From: Sphingomonas sp. 28-63-12
GTDB taxonomy: Bacteria > Pseudomonadota > Alphaproteobacteria > Sphingomonadales > Sphingomonadaceae
NCBI GenBank assembly: GCA_002281535.1
Contig: NCGD01000005.1
Location: 68,249-132,248 of the forward strand
Direction: 5' to 3'
DNA: 64,000 bases
The number at the start of each line of letters is the position of its first letter. Position 1 is the stretch's first letter. The translations under genes were made by a program, and so were the position numbers. Of the stretch, positions 54,780-63,238 are shown in pieces. Under the pieces are notes generated by a model. The model did no database searches. It was not told the origin of the DNA and saw only the letters and a list, made by a program, of their open reading frames with translations.

Positions 54780-56153
54780 ATGGCCAAGCCCCAGAAACGT
54801 TATGTCTGCCAATCCTGCGGGTCCGTCTCGCATCGCTGGGCGGGACAATGCGCCGATTGCAGCGAATGGAACACGCTGGTTGAGGAGTCGACCGGACCGG
54901 TCACGCCCTTTGCCGCCAAGCATAATTTGCAAGGCGGCGGGCGGTCGCTCCGATTGGTTGGTCTCGACAGCGAGATTGCGTTGCCCGAGCGACTGCCGAC
55001 GGGCATTGCCGAACTCGATCGCGCATTGGGGGGCGGATTCGTCGAAGGCAGCGCAACGCTGATCGGCGGCGATCCCGGCATCGGCAAGTCGACGCTGCTG
55101 CTCCAGGCCGCTGCCAAACTGGCGCTGGCCGGGCATTCGGTGGCCTATGTCTCGGGCGAGGAAGCGGCGGATCAGGTGCGGTTGCGGGCGCGGCGGCTAG
55201 GGCTGGGGACGGCACCAGTGATGCTGGCGGCAGCGACATCGGTGCGCGATATCCTGACCACGCTGTCGCAAGCGACCCCACCGGCGCTGGTGGTGATCGA
55301 TTCGATCCAGACGATGCATTCTGACCTGATCGAGGGCGCGCCGGGTACGGTTAGCCAGGTCCGTGCCTCGGCGCAGGAATTGATCCGTTTTGCCAAGGAG
55401 CGCGGCACCGCTGTGGTATTGGTTGGTCATGTCACCAAGGACGGCAGCATCGCCGGCCCGCGTGTGCTCGAACATATGGTCGATACAGTGCTGAGCTTCG
55501 AAGGCGAGCGCAGTCACCAATACCGCATCCTGCGGGCGATCAAGAACCGCTTTGGCGGCACCGATGAGATTGGCGTGTTCGCGATGGTCGAGGAAGGGCT
55601 GGCCGAGGTGTCAAACCCTTCGGCGCTGTTCCTGACCCAGCGCGACGAAGGCGTGACCGGGACGGTGGTGTTTCCCGCGCTGGAGGGCACACGGCCGGTG
55701 CTGGTTGAGATCCAGGCACTTGTTGTCCGCCTCGCGAGCGGGGCAACGCCACGCCGCGCCGTGGTTGGCTGGGATTCGGGGCGGCTGGCGATGATCCTGG
55801 CCGTGCTGGAGGCGAGATGCGGGCTGAGTTTTTCGAGCTCGGAAGTCTATCTCAACATTGCCGGCGGCTATCGGGTGCAGGACCCGGCGGCCGACCTCGC
55901 GGTGGCCGCCGCGCTGATCTCCGCGCTGAGCGAGCGGCCGGTGGCGATCGATTCGGTCGCGTTCGGCGAAGTCGCGCTGTCGGGGGAGATCAGGCCGGTC
56001 GCGCATGGCGCGTTGCGGCTTAAGGAAGCGGGCAAATTGGGGTTTGAGCGCGCGCTGGTGCCGGCGGCGCTCGTCGGCGAAAAGCAGCCGCTCAAACTGT
56101 CGGGTTTCAAGAACCTTGGCAGTTTCGTTGACCATATGCTCGGGCGTGGCTAG
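54780..56153 (+). CDS. radA: DNA repair protein RadA
   Basis: Helicase-like ATPase that drives branch migration in recombination. From the ATG at 54780 it has 457 residues; a GTG at 54774 would add two. A zinc motif C-x2-C-x10-C-x2-C is at residues 10-27, Walker A G-D-P-G-I-G-K-S-T near residue 98, the K-N-R-F-G motif near residue 257, and a Lon-type C-domain. cvpA follows 51 bases later. Confidence 0.95.
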   Translation: MAKPQKRYVCQSCGSVSHRWAGQCADCSEWNTLVEESTGPVTPFAAKHNLQGGGRSLRLVGLDSEIALPERLPTGIAELDRALGGGFVEGSATLIGGDPGIGKSTLLLQAAAKLALAGHSVAYVSGEEAADQVRLRARRLGLGTAPVMLAAATSVRDILTTLSQATPPALVVIDSIQTMHSDLIEGAPGTVSQVRASAQELIRFAKERGTAVVLVGHVTKDGSIAGPRVLEHMVDTVLSFEGERSHQYRILRAIKNRFGGTDEIGVFAMVEEGLAEVSNPSALFLTQRDEGVTGTVVFPALEGTRPVLVEIQALVVRLASGATPRRAVVGWDSGRLAMILAVLEARCGLSFSSSEVYLNIAGGYRVQDPAADLAVAAALISALSERPVAIDSVAFGEVALSGEIRPVAHGALRLKEAGKLGFERALVPAALVGEKQPLKLSGFKNLGSFVDHMLGRG

Positions 56154-56204
56154 CGATCGGTCGATTGGCACACCATCTTCCCCACGGGGAACAAGGATAG
56201 GCAC

Positions 56205-56771
56205 ATGGGACTGACCGCGCTTGATATCGTCGTGCTGCTGCTGGTCGGCGGCGGTGCCGTGCTGGGGCTGATGCGGGGCTTCGTCACCGAGGTGCTGTCG
56301 CTGATGGTGTGGATATTTATCGTGTTCGGGCTGAAACTGCTCCACGGTCCGGTTGCCACGATGCTGACCGGTGTGGTCGGGACATCTGCGGGCGCGGCTG
56401 TGCTGTCGTTTGCGATCGTGGCCGGCGCGATCTATTTCGGCGGACGGCTGGTCGCCAACATGATCGGCGCGCGGACGCGGACGTCGATCCTGGGGCCGCT
56501 CGACCGCGCGCTGGGCTTTGGCTTTGGCGGCCTGAAAGGGCTGATCCTGGCGAGCCTGGGCTTTTTGCTGATCGTGCTGGTAACCGATACGATCGGCGGC
56601 GGGCCAAACCGGCGGCCGACCTGGATAACCAAATCGCGGACCTATCCCGTGCTCAGCCAGACCAGCAAGGGAATCTCCGAATTTGTCGATCGCCGGCGAC
56701 GCGGCGACAACGCGTTTGGCCCGGATACCAATAGCGCGTCCCCTGCCAATGCCAGCGACGCCAGCAAATGA
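56205..56771 (+). CDS. cvpA: CvpA family membrane protein
   Basis: A 188-residue inner-membrane protein with about four hydrophobic segments and G-L-T-A-L-D-I-V-V-L at the start, typical of CvpA, which is linked to colicin V production and envelope function in other bacteria. The stop overlaps the next start (ATGA). Confidence 0.85.
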   Translation: MGLTALDIVVLLLVGGGAVLGLMRGFVTEVLSLMVWIFIVFGLKLLHGPVATMLTGVVGTSAGAAVLSFAIVAGAIYFGGRLVANMIGARTRTSILGPLDRALGFGFGGLKGLILASLGFLLIVLVTDTIGGGPNRRPTWITKSRTYPVLSQTSKGISEFVDRRRRGDNAFGPDTNSASPANASDASK

Positions 56772-57208
56772 ACGCCCCGCTCTATAATAACGCCATTCTC
56801 AGGCTCGCGGCGTCGGTGCCACATAACGAGCGGCTGCCGGACCCAATGGCGAGCGTGGAGAAGCGATCGCCAGTGTGCGGCAGCCGGGTGACGGTCGACA
56901 TCAATGTCGATGTCGAGGGGCGCGTGTCGGGCATCGGCCTGCTGGTCCGGGCCTGCGCGCTTGGCCAGGCCTCATCGTCACTGATGGCGGCGCACGCGAT
57001 CGGCAAGCGAGCGGATGAGTTCGCCGCTGCCCGCGATGCGCTTGGCGCGTGGCTGGCAGGGGAGGGACCGGTGCCAGACTGGCCCGGCCTTGATATCTTC
57101 GAGCCTGCCCGGCCACATAGCGCTCGCCATGCCTCGATCAGGCTGGCGTTCGAAGCAGCGGCCGAAGCCGCCGAGCGGGCTGGCACAGCGAGCGAGCCGA
57201 CCGCATGA
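56768..57208 (+). CDS. IscU-like scaffold protein lacking the third cysteine
   Basis: A 146-residue relative of IscU/SufU. Cys37 in S-P-V-C-G-S and Cys63 in R-A-C-A-L-G-Q-A-S-S-S match the first two cluster ligands. The third cysteine is replaced around residues 119-125 (A-R-H-A-S-I-R), leaving His121 and Ser123. It may hold a cluster differently or have another role. It is coupled by ATGA overlaps to cvpA and the antiporter gene, away from isc or suf genes. Confidence 0.75.
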   Translation: MNAPLYNNAILRLAASVPHNERLPDPMASVEKRSPVCGSRVTVDINVDVEGRVSGIGLLVRACALGQASSSLMAAHAIGKRADEFAAARDALGAWLAGEGPVPDWPGLDIFEPARPHSARHASIRLAFEAAAEAAERAGTASEPTA

Positions 57209-58959
57209 TCGGCTCGACGTTACGCGATGGCGTGATCCTGCTGGGCTTTGCGCTTGCTTTTGTTCTGCTTTTCCGGAAGCTTGGTCTCGGCGCCACGCTG
57301 GGGTTTCTGATCGCGGGTGCCGTGGTCGGGCCGCAAGTGATGGGGCTGGTCGGTGATGCCGAACAGAAAATGGGGATTGCCGAGCTCGGCATTACCCTGC
57401 TGCTGTTCCTCGTCGGCCTCGAGCTCAACCCGGCGCGGTTGTGGCGGCTCAAGAAGGATATATTCGCGCTCGGGCTGCTTCAGGTCAGTTTGTGCGGGGC
57501 GGCGGTGGCAGCGATTGTCTGGCTGATCGCGGGATTCTCACCCGCCGCCGCGCTCGCCGTCGGCCTGCCGCTTGCCTTGTCATCGACCGCGCAGGTACTG
57601 CCGATGCTGCAATCGGCTGGACGGCTGAAGACTCCCTTTGGTGAACGTGCCTTTTCAATCCTGCTGTTCCAGGATTTGTCGATCGTGCCGATGATCACGA
57701 TCGTTGCGGCGCTGTCACGCGCACCGGCTGTGCCGAATGCCCCGCCGGGCTGGCTGCTGGGAGTCTATACCGTATTGGCAATCATCGGGCTGGTAGCGGC
57801 GGGGCGCTTCCTGTTGCGGCCGCTGTTCCGACTGATCGGCAGCCTTGGCGAGCGCGAGATGTTCGTCTTCGCGGCGTTGTTCACGGTGATCGCCAGCTCG
57901 GCGGTGATGGAGGCATTGGGCCTGTCGACCGCGCTCGGGGCGTTCATCGCCGGCGTGATGCTCGCAGATAGTCCCTATCGTCATGAACTGGAAGCCGATG
58001 TCGACCCGTTCCGATCGATTCTGCTCGGCCTGTTCTTCCTGAGCGTGGGCATGATGCTCGACCTGCATGCCATCGCCGAGCGGCCGATGTTCGTGATTGG
58101 CATGGCCATGATGCTGATCGCCGCCAAGACCGGGATCATGATGGCGATTGGTCTTGCCTTCAAAATGAACTGGCGGCCGGCGCTCGCGCTCGGTTTGCTG
58201 CTCAGCCAAGGCGGTGAATTTGGCTTTGTGCTGTTCGCCCAGGCCAAGGATGCCCTGTTGATCGAGCCTCAGGCCGCCAGCCTGTTTGGCGCGGTCGTAA
58301 CGCTGTCGATGGCGACGACGCCTTTTTTGATGATGTTCACCCGCAAAATCCGGGCCGCGCCAGTGGTCTCCGGCGATGGGCTGGATGCACCGAGGATCGA
58401 TGGCGCCAGCGCACTGGTGATTGGATATGGACGCTTTGGGCAGACCGTCGCGCAGATGCTGATCGGGCAAGGCATCTCGGTATCGCTAATCGACCGCGAT
58501 CCTGAGATGATTGCGACAGCGGGCAGTTTTGGCGCCAAAGTCTATTATGGCGACGGCACCCGGCTCGATCTGCTGCGCCAGGCCGGCGCCGGCGAGGTGC
58601 AACTGCTGTTGTTTTGTGTCGACGAAGATCAGGTCGATGCCCCGTTGCTCCACGCGGTCAAAGAGGCGTTTCCAAAGGCAGCGACCTTTGTACGCGCCTA
58701 TGACCGCCGCAGCCTTGTGAAGCTCAAGGGCGCGCCAATGGCCGGATCGGTGCGCGAAGTGATGGAATCAGCGGTAGTGATGGCGCGGCAGGCGCTTGCC
58801 GAGGTCGGAGTCGACAATGACGAGGTCTCGCGTACCGAAGCCGGTTATCGCGCGCGCGATCTCGATCGATTGCGGGCACAGGCTGTCGATGGCGATATGC
58901 ATGCCGGGGATGCGCATCTGATTCGTGGCCCGTTGAACCCGATTGGGGATGCAGGATGA
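57205..58959 (+). CDS. Kef-type cation/proton antiporter
   Basis: A 584-residue CPA2 transporter. About 12 membrane segments lie in residues 1-385, with F-L-S-V-G-M-M-L-D-L near residue 280. The C-terminus has an RCK/TrkA-N domain, with V-I-G-Y-G-R-F-G-Q-T near residue 407, that senses NAD(H). It probably exports potassium in exchange for protons. The ATG overlaps the previous stop. Confidence 0.92.
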   Translation: MIGSTLRDGVILLGFALAFVLLFRKLGLGATLGFLIAGAVVGPQVMGLVGDAEQKMGIAELGITLLLFLVGLELNPARLWRLKKDIFALGLLQVSLCGAAVAAIVWLIAGFSPAAALAVGLPLALSSTAQVLPMLQSAGRLKTPFGERAFSILLFQDLSIVPMITIVAALSRAPAVPNAPPGWLLGVYTVLAIIGLVAAGRFLLRPLFRLIGSLGEREMFVFAALFTVIASSAVMEALGLSTALGAFIAGVMLADSPYRHELEADVDPFRSILLGLFFLSVGMMLDLHAIAERPMFVIGMAMMLIAAKTGIMMAIGLAFKMNWRPALALGLLLSQGGEFGFVLFAQAKDALLIEPQAASLFGAVVTLSMATTPFLMMFTRKIRAAPVVSGDGLDAPRIDGASALVIGYGRFGQTVAQMLIGQGISVSLIDRDPEMIATAGSFGAKVYYGDGTRLDLLRQAGAGEVQLLLFCVDEDQVDAPLLHAVKEAFPKAATFVRAYDRRSLVKLKGAPMAGSVREVMESAVVMARQALAEVGVDNDEVSRTEAGYRARDLDRLRAQAVDGDMHAGDAHLIRGPLNPIGDAG

Positions 58960-59294
58960 ACTGGCTGATGGGGATTGCCGCACTATCCGGCGCAGTGGCG
59001 GTGGGAGCAGGCGCGTTCGGTGCGCACGGCGCATCGGGGGCAGCGGTCGACTGGTTGAAGACCGGCGCGCATTACCAGCTTGTCCATGCGCTGGCTGCCC
59101 TGATCGCGTCGCAGATCGGCGCCCGCGGCGCCGGGTGGCTGTTCGTCAGCGGGGGCGCAATTTTTGCGGGCTCGCTCTACCTGATGGCGATCGGCCTGCC
59201 GCGCTGGTTGGGCGCGATCACCCCGATCGGCGGCGCGTTGCTGATCGCAGGCTGGCTATGGCTGGCTTGGATCGTTCTCCACACACCGCGCTAA
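58956..59294 (+). CDS. DUF423 membrane protein
   Basis: A 112-residue protein with four hydrophobic segments and the family motif G-A-G-A-F-G-A-H-G near residue 20, then Y-Q-L-V-H-A-L near residue 44. Function unknown. Coupled to the antiporter gene by ATGA; it ends four bases before the convergent MBL gene. Confidence 0.9.
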   Translation: MNWLMGIAALSGAVAVGAGAFGAHGASGAAVDWLKTGAHYQLVHALAALIASQIGARGAGWLFVSGGAIFAGSLYLMAIGLPRWLGAITPIGGALLIAGWLWLAWIVLHTPR

Positions 59295-59298
59295 AGGT

Positions 59299-61068
59299 TC
59301 AGGCGGCGATTGCCGCCAGTTCCCGTTCCAGCAACCCGCCCAGATCCGCCAGCCGAGCGCGATCCTCGGCGCTGAATTCGCGTGGCCGGTCGTCAAGGAT
59401 GCACAGAGTGCCGATCGCATGTCCGCTCGGCAGCACCAGCGGCGTGCCCGCATAGAAGCGTACATTGGGCGGACCGATCACGGTTGGGTTGTCGCCGAAG
59501 CGCGAATCGGTGAGCGCATCGTTGACGACCATCACGTCAGGATGGTGGATCGCGTGCGCGCAGAACGAGACGTCACGCGGAGTCTGTTCAATCTCGGTGC
59601 CGTGCTTTGCTTTGAACCATTGCCGATCCTCATCGATGATCGACACCAGCGCATAGGGCACTTTGAACAGTGCGGCCGCGATCCGCGTGTAGCGATCAAA
59701 CTGCTCGTCACCGCTTGATTCGACCAGATTGAGCGCGCGCAGCGCCTGCATCCGCTCGGTCTCGTCTTCGGGCATGCTCGCGCGCAGCCAGCGAAAAGCG
59801 CCGCGCATCGTCCATGTGCGAATCCGCGATCGTGCATATTCGACCGAAAACGGTGCGCGTAGCCATTCGACATGCTCGCCGAAATTGCCAAGTTCGGCGG
59901 CGGTGCCGCCGAGAAACAGGATCGGCACGGTTTCCATATCGGGCTTTGCCCGCAGCGCGGTGGCCATCGCGATCGCGCCGGACGCGAGATCGCCATCGAT
60001 CAGTACCAGACCGGGGGGCGGTGCCGCTTCGTTGATACTGGCCAGATCCGGCACAGCGAGCAGCAACACCGGCTCGTCGGCCACGGCTTGCTTCATCTTG
60101 GTGCGCAACGCTTCGTCGCGCGTGACCAGCAGCGCGACCGCTTCGCGAGTGCCGACCGCCTGGTCCATCAGCGCCGCATCGCCATCACTCAGGCTTTCGC
60201 GATTGCCGCGGTAATCAAGGATCATCCCCTCGGCAGCGCCGAAAACATGGATCGGGGCCGCCGGCCCCAGCGACGTGCGCAAGTCGCCGATCAGCGCGTC
60301 GATCGCATCATCGGTACGCATCGGATCATGATGGGTGATTGCCAGCTGCTTCACGCCGGCGGTCTTGCAGACCTGCAGCGAATATTCGACCGTGCTGTGC
60401 CCCCAGCCGATCTTGCCGGGATATTCGGCGGCCAGATATTGCGCATCATGGATGACGAGATCAGCGTCGCGAAGGAATTCAGCATGGGCGAGATCCTGCC
60501 CATCAAGCGCACCGATCCCGTCGGCTGCTTCGCGCGAATGCGGTTCATGATCGCAGGCATAGACGACCACGGCACCATCGACTTCGATCCGGAACGCGAT
60601 CGTCAGCGCGGGATGATTGAGATAGCGGGTGCGGATGACGATATCGTCGATCCGAAACACGCCCTCGGACAGATTATTGTAATTCAGTTCAGCACCGAAG
60701 GCCTCGGGCGTGATCGGGAAATAGGTATATTCCATTTGCCCGGCCAGCGTTTCGCGGAGCGATTCGCCGAACCCTTTTGGCGCATAGAAATCCCATTTGT
60801 TGCCCGGCACGAAGAAGGGCGCAAAAAACGGGATGCCCTGAATATGATCCCAATGGGTATGGCTGATCAGCACATGGCCGCGGGTTGGCTTCGGCCCCTC
60901 TTTGAGCAGCATCTGGCCAAGCCCATGCGCACCGGTGCCGCAATCGATGATCAGCAGCGTGCCTGACGCTGATGTGATCTGCACGCACGATGTATTGCCG
61001 CCATATCGAACCGTATCGGGACCAGGCTTTGCCATCGACCCGCGGGTTCCCCAGAACCGCACTTGCAT
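59299..61068 (-). CDS. Three-domain protein: metallo-beta-lactamase fold, receiver-like, GAF
   Basis: A 589-residue fusion. Residues 1 to about 280 are an MBL hydrolase with H-T-H-W-D-H at 70-75 and later His and Asp ligands (C-D-H-E-P-H, I-T-H-H-D). Residues of about 310-430 resemble a response-regulator receiver, with Asp358 in L-V-L-I-D-G-D at the usual phosphorylation place. Residues of about 445-585 are a GAF domain with F-C-A-H-A-I and Y-A-G-T-P-L. The enzyme may be a phosphodiesterase or hydrolase switched by phosphorylation and a bound ligand. There is no kinase gene beside it. Confidence 0.85.
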   Translation of the reverse strand: MQVRFWGTRGSMAKPGPDTVRYGGNTSCVQITSASGTLLIIDCGTGAHGLGQMLLKEGPKPTRGHVLISHTHWDHIQGIPFFAPFFVPGNKWDFYAPKGFGESLRETLAGQMEYTYFPITPEAFGAELNYNNLSEGVFRIDDIVIRTRYLNHPALTIAFRIEVDGAVVVYACDHEPHSREAADGIGALDGQDLAHAEFLRDADLVIHDAQYLAAEYPGKIGWGHSTVEYSLQVCKTAGVKQLAITHHDPMRTDDAIDALIGDLRTSLGPAAPIHVFGAAEGMILDYRGNRESLSDGDAALMDQAVGTREAVALLVTRDEALRTKMKQAVADEPVLLLAVPDLASINEAAPPPGLVLIDGDLASGAIAMATALRAKPDMETVPILFLGGTAAELGNFGEHVEWLRAPFSVEYARSRIRTWTMRGAFRWLRASMPEDETERMQALRALNLVESSGDEQFDRYTRIAAALFKVPYALVSIIDEDRQWFKAKHGTEIEQTPRDVSFCAHAIHHPDVMVVNDALTDSRFGDNPTVIGPPNVRFYAGTPLVLPSGHAIGTLCILDDRPREFSAEDRARLADLGGLLERELAAIAA

Positions 61069-61223
61069 ATTTGCCCCCTACCCATCGACTCGCGCCTGGG
61101 CGCGTTCTGTTATGGCTATATCACCATCTTTGCCCGGGAACGCCCGGCAGGTCTATCCAGGCTTCGGCGAAAAGCGACAAAGCGCCGCGCCCCTCAAATC
61201 GATGCGAATCGCGATCGCCGCTT

Positions 61224-61367
61224 TCAGCTGCCTGCCTGACGGCATCGGGCTGAACAATAGACGACATTATCCCAGTCGCGCGCCCATTTCTTGCGCCACG
61301 AAAAAGGGCGCAGACAGACCGGGCAGAGCTTGGTCGGCAAATCGCGCTTGGCGACCCCGGTTGGCAC
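61224..61367 (-). CDS. DUF2256 zinc-binding small protein
   Basis: A 47-residue protein: four cysteines (C-P-V-C near residue 15 and C-S-A-R-C near residue 38) frame [12 protein letters not shown], the DUF2256 signature. It probably binds zinc. The GTG start shares its G with the aroB TAG stop (TAGTG), so translation is coupled to aroB. Function unknown. The rest of the gap from 61069 to 61223 shows nothing I can assign. Confidence 0.85.
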   Translation of the reverse strand: MPTGVAKRDLPTKLCPVCLRPFSWRKKWARDWDNVVYCSARCRQAGS

Positions 61368-62467
61368 TAGCGCGGCTGGCGATCGAGGAAATGTGCCACA
61401 TCTGCAAGGTCGACCAATCCGTCCAGATAGGTCGCCCCAATCCCGTGACTTAGCAGAAAGGGCAGGGTGCCGGCCGCCATCTTCTTGTCATGACGCATGT
61501 GATCGACCAGCGTGTCGCCCGTGGCGGTGATTCCGGCCGCGGCAAGGCCATCGGGCAGGCCGACAGCGCGGAGATGCGCCGCGACGCGGGCGGCATCGGC
61601 CGCCGGACATAGCCCGCGATCAGCGGAATAGGCATAGGCCAGAGCCATCCCGGCAGCGACTCCTTCACCGTGCAGGAGCGCATCCGAAAAGCCGGTTTCG
61701 GCCTCGAGTGCATGGCCAAAAGTATGCCCCAGATTGAGCAGCGCGCGCTTGCCGGTCGTCTCGCGCTCGTCTTCAGCGACGATTCGCGCCTTGGCGGCGA
61801 TGCTGTGGGCGATCGCGGCGGTGCGAAGCGCGATATCGCCGGCAATCAGCGCAGCACCGTTGCTTTCGCACCAGCCGAAAAAATCGGCATCATCGATCAG
61901 GCCGTATTTGACGACTTCGGCATAGCCCGCACGGAGCTCGCGAACGGGCAGCGTGGCGAGCGTCTCGGGATCAATCAGCACCAGCGCCGGCTGATGAAAG
62001 GCACCGATCAGATTCTTGCCGGCGCGCGTGTTGATCGCCGTCTTGCCGCCCACTGAACTGTCGACCTGGGCCAGCAGCGTGGTTGGAATCTGCACGAAGT
62101 GGCAACCCCGCTTGAGGATCGAACAAGCAAAGCCGACCAAGTCGCCGATCACGCCGCCGCCGAGCGCGATGACATGGTCGCTGCGCTCGATGCCGAGATC
62201 GAGCAGCTGGTCGGTCAGGGATTCGAGCGTTGCCCAGCTCTTGCTCCCCTCACCGGGCGTCAGCTCGATCGCCGCCGTCGCGATTCCCCCGTCGGCGAGT
62301 GCCGCCTCGAGCCTGTGGCGGTGATGCGACAAGTTCGAATCGCTGACGATCACCTGGCGCCGGCCGCGCGCCAGCGGCTTTAACCACTCAGCGGCGCGCC
62401 CCAAAACGCCGGCTTCGATGACAACCTGATAGCCGCGTGAACCTAGCTCAACATTGATGGTGGTCAC
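61367..62467 (-). CDS. aroB: 3-dehydroquinate synthase
   Basis: Second step of the shikimate pathway, using NAD and zinc. The GTG start at 62467 overlaps the aroK stop (GTGA) and gives 366 residues. [11 protein letters not shown] lies near residue 100, and the zinc-site motifs [11 protein letters not shown] near residue 250 and H-G-E-G-V-A near residue 270 are present. The frame stays open upstream through aroK, but the real start is the coupled one. Confidence 0.96.
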   Translation of the reverse strand: MTTINVELGSRGYQVVIEAGVLGRAAEWLKPLARGRRQVIVSDSNLSHHRHRLEAALADGGIATAAIELTPGEGSKSWATLESLTDQLLDLGIERSDHVIALGGGVIGDLVGFACSILKRGCHFVQIPTTLLAQVDSSVGGKTAINTRAGKNLIGAFHQPALVLIDPETLATLPVRELRAGYAEVVKYGLIDDADFFGWCESNGAALIAGDIALRTAAIAHSIAAKARIVAEDERETTGKRALLNLGHTFGHALEAETGFSDALLHGEGVAAGMALAYAYSADRGLCPAADAARVAAHLRAVGLPDGLAAAGITATGDTLVDHMRHDKKMAAGTLPFLLSHGIGATYLDGLVDLADVAHFLDRQPR

Positions 62468-63018
62468 GGTTCGATCGCCTCGTTGGCCAACGCTTTCAGG
62501 ATGGCTGCCACGGTGGTTTCGTGGGGTGCCTGCTGGCTGGAAATATGGATAGGCGCCAGCGCATAGATGGGATTGCGAACGCGCGCGAGTTCCGTGAGGA
62601 CTTCGGCCGGATCGCGATTGCGCAGCAGCGGCCGCGTATCGCGGCGGCGGACGCGCTCGGCGAGAATATGTGGGCTGGCGTCGAGCCATACCGCCAGTGC
62701 CTGCTCCAGGATCAGCGCGCGCGTATCGGCATTGATGAAGGCGCCACCACCGGTCGCGATCACTTTTGGCGTGCCGTCGATCAGCCGGGCGATCACGCGC
62801 CTCTCGCCATCGCGAAAATAGGCTTCGCCGAATCGCTCGAAAATGTCGGCAATCGCCATATCGGCGGCGGCCTCGATCTCGCTGTCGGCATCGACAAAGG
62901 GCAGCGCGAGCCGGGCCGCGAGCCGCCGGCCGACGGTCGATTTGCCGACGCCCATCAGCCCAATCAGCACGATCGGCCGGCCTTGCCAATTTTTGAGGGG
63001 AAGGTGGTTTTGCAACAT
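62464..63018 (-). CDS. aroK: Shikimate kinase
   Basis: Phosphorylates shikimate, supplying the aromatic pathway with AroB. From the ATG at 63018 the protein has 184 residues starting M-L-Q-N-H-L. Walker A G-L-M-G-V-G-K-S-T is near residue 20, D-A-D-S-E-I-E near residue 43 and G-G-G-A-F near residue 90. A longer open frame overlaps the divergent small gene and is not used. Confidence 0.95.
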   Translation of the reverse strand: MLQNHLPLKNWQGRPIVLIGLMGVGKSTVGRRLAARLALPFVDADSEIEAAADMAIADIFERFGEAYFRDGERRVIARLIDGTPKVIATGGGAFINADTRALILEQALAVWLDASPHILAERVRRRDTRPLLRNRDPAEVLTELARVRNPIYALAPIHISSQQAPHETTVAAILKALANEAIEP

Positions 63019-63100
63019 TATCCCGAGGGCTATACAGCGAGCCTGCCGCTCGGGCAAAAGGCCCGTCATTGCTGTTACTCCGACTGCCAAGGTGTTTGCC

Positions 63101-63238
63101 ATGTCCCGCCTGCTTATCGTCATCGCCATACTGGTTATCGCCCTGGGGGGCGGGCTGGTCGTGCTCGCTGGCCGTAATGGCGAAAGGCCGTTGACGCATG
63201 TTGAAAAGGTCGTCCCGCTTGCGTCTCTCCAGAAATAA
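63101..63238 (+). CDS. Small single-pass membrane protein
   Basis: A 45-residue protein: M-S-R-L-L then a hydrophobic helix (I-V-I-A-I-L-V-I-A-L-G-G-G-L-V-V-L) and a short charged end. An AAGG site precedes it. It overlaps the next gene by 41 bases in another frame, so the two are probably coupled. Function unknown. It is divergent from aroK, with 82 bases between starts. Confidence 0.7.
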   Translation: MSRLLIVIAILVIALGGGLVVLAGRNGERPLTHVEKVVPLASLQK

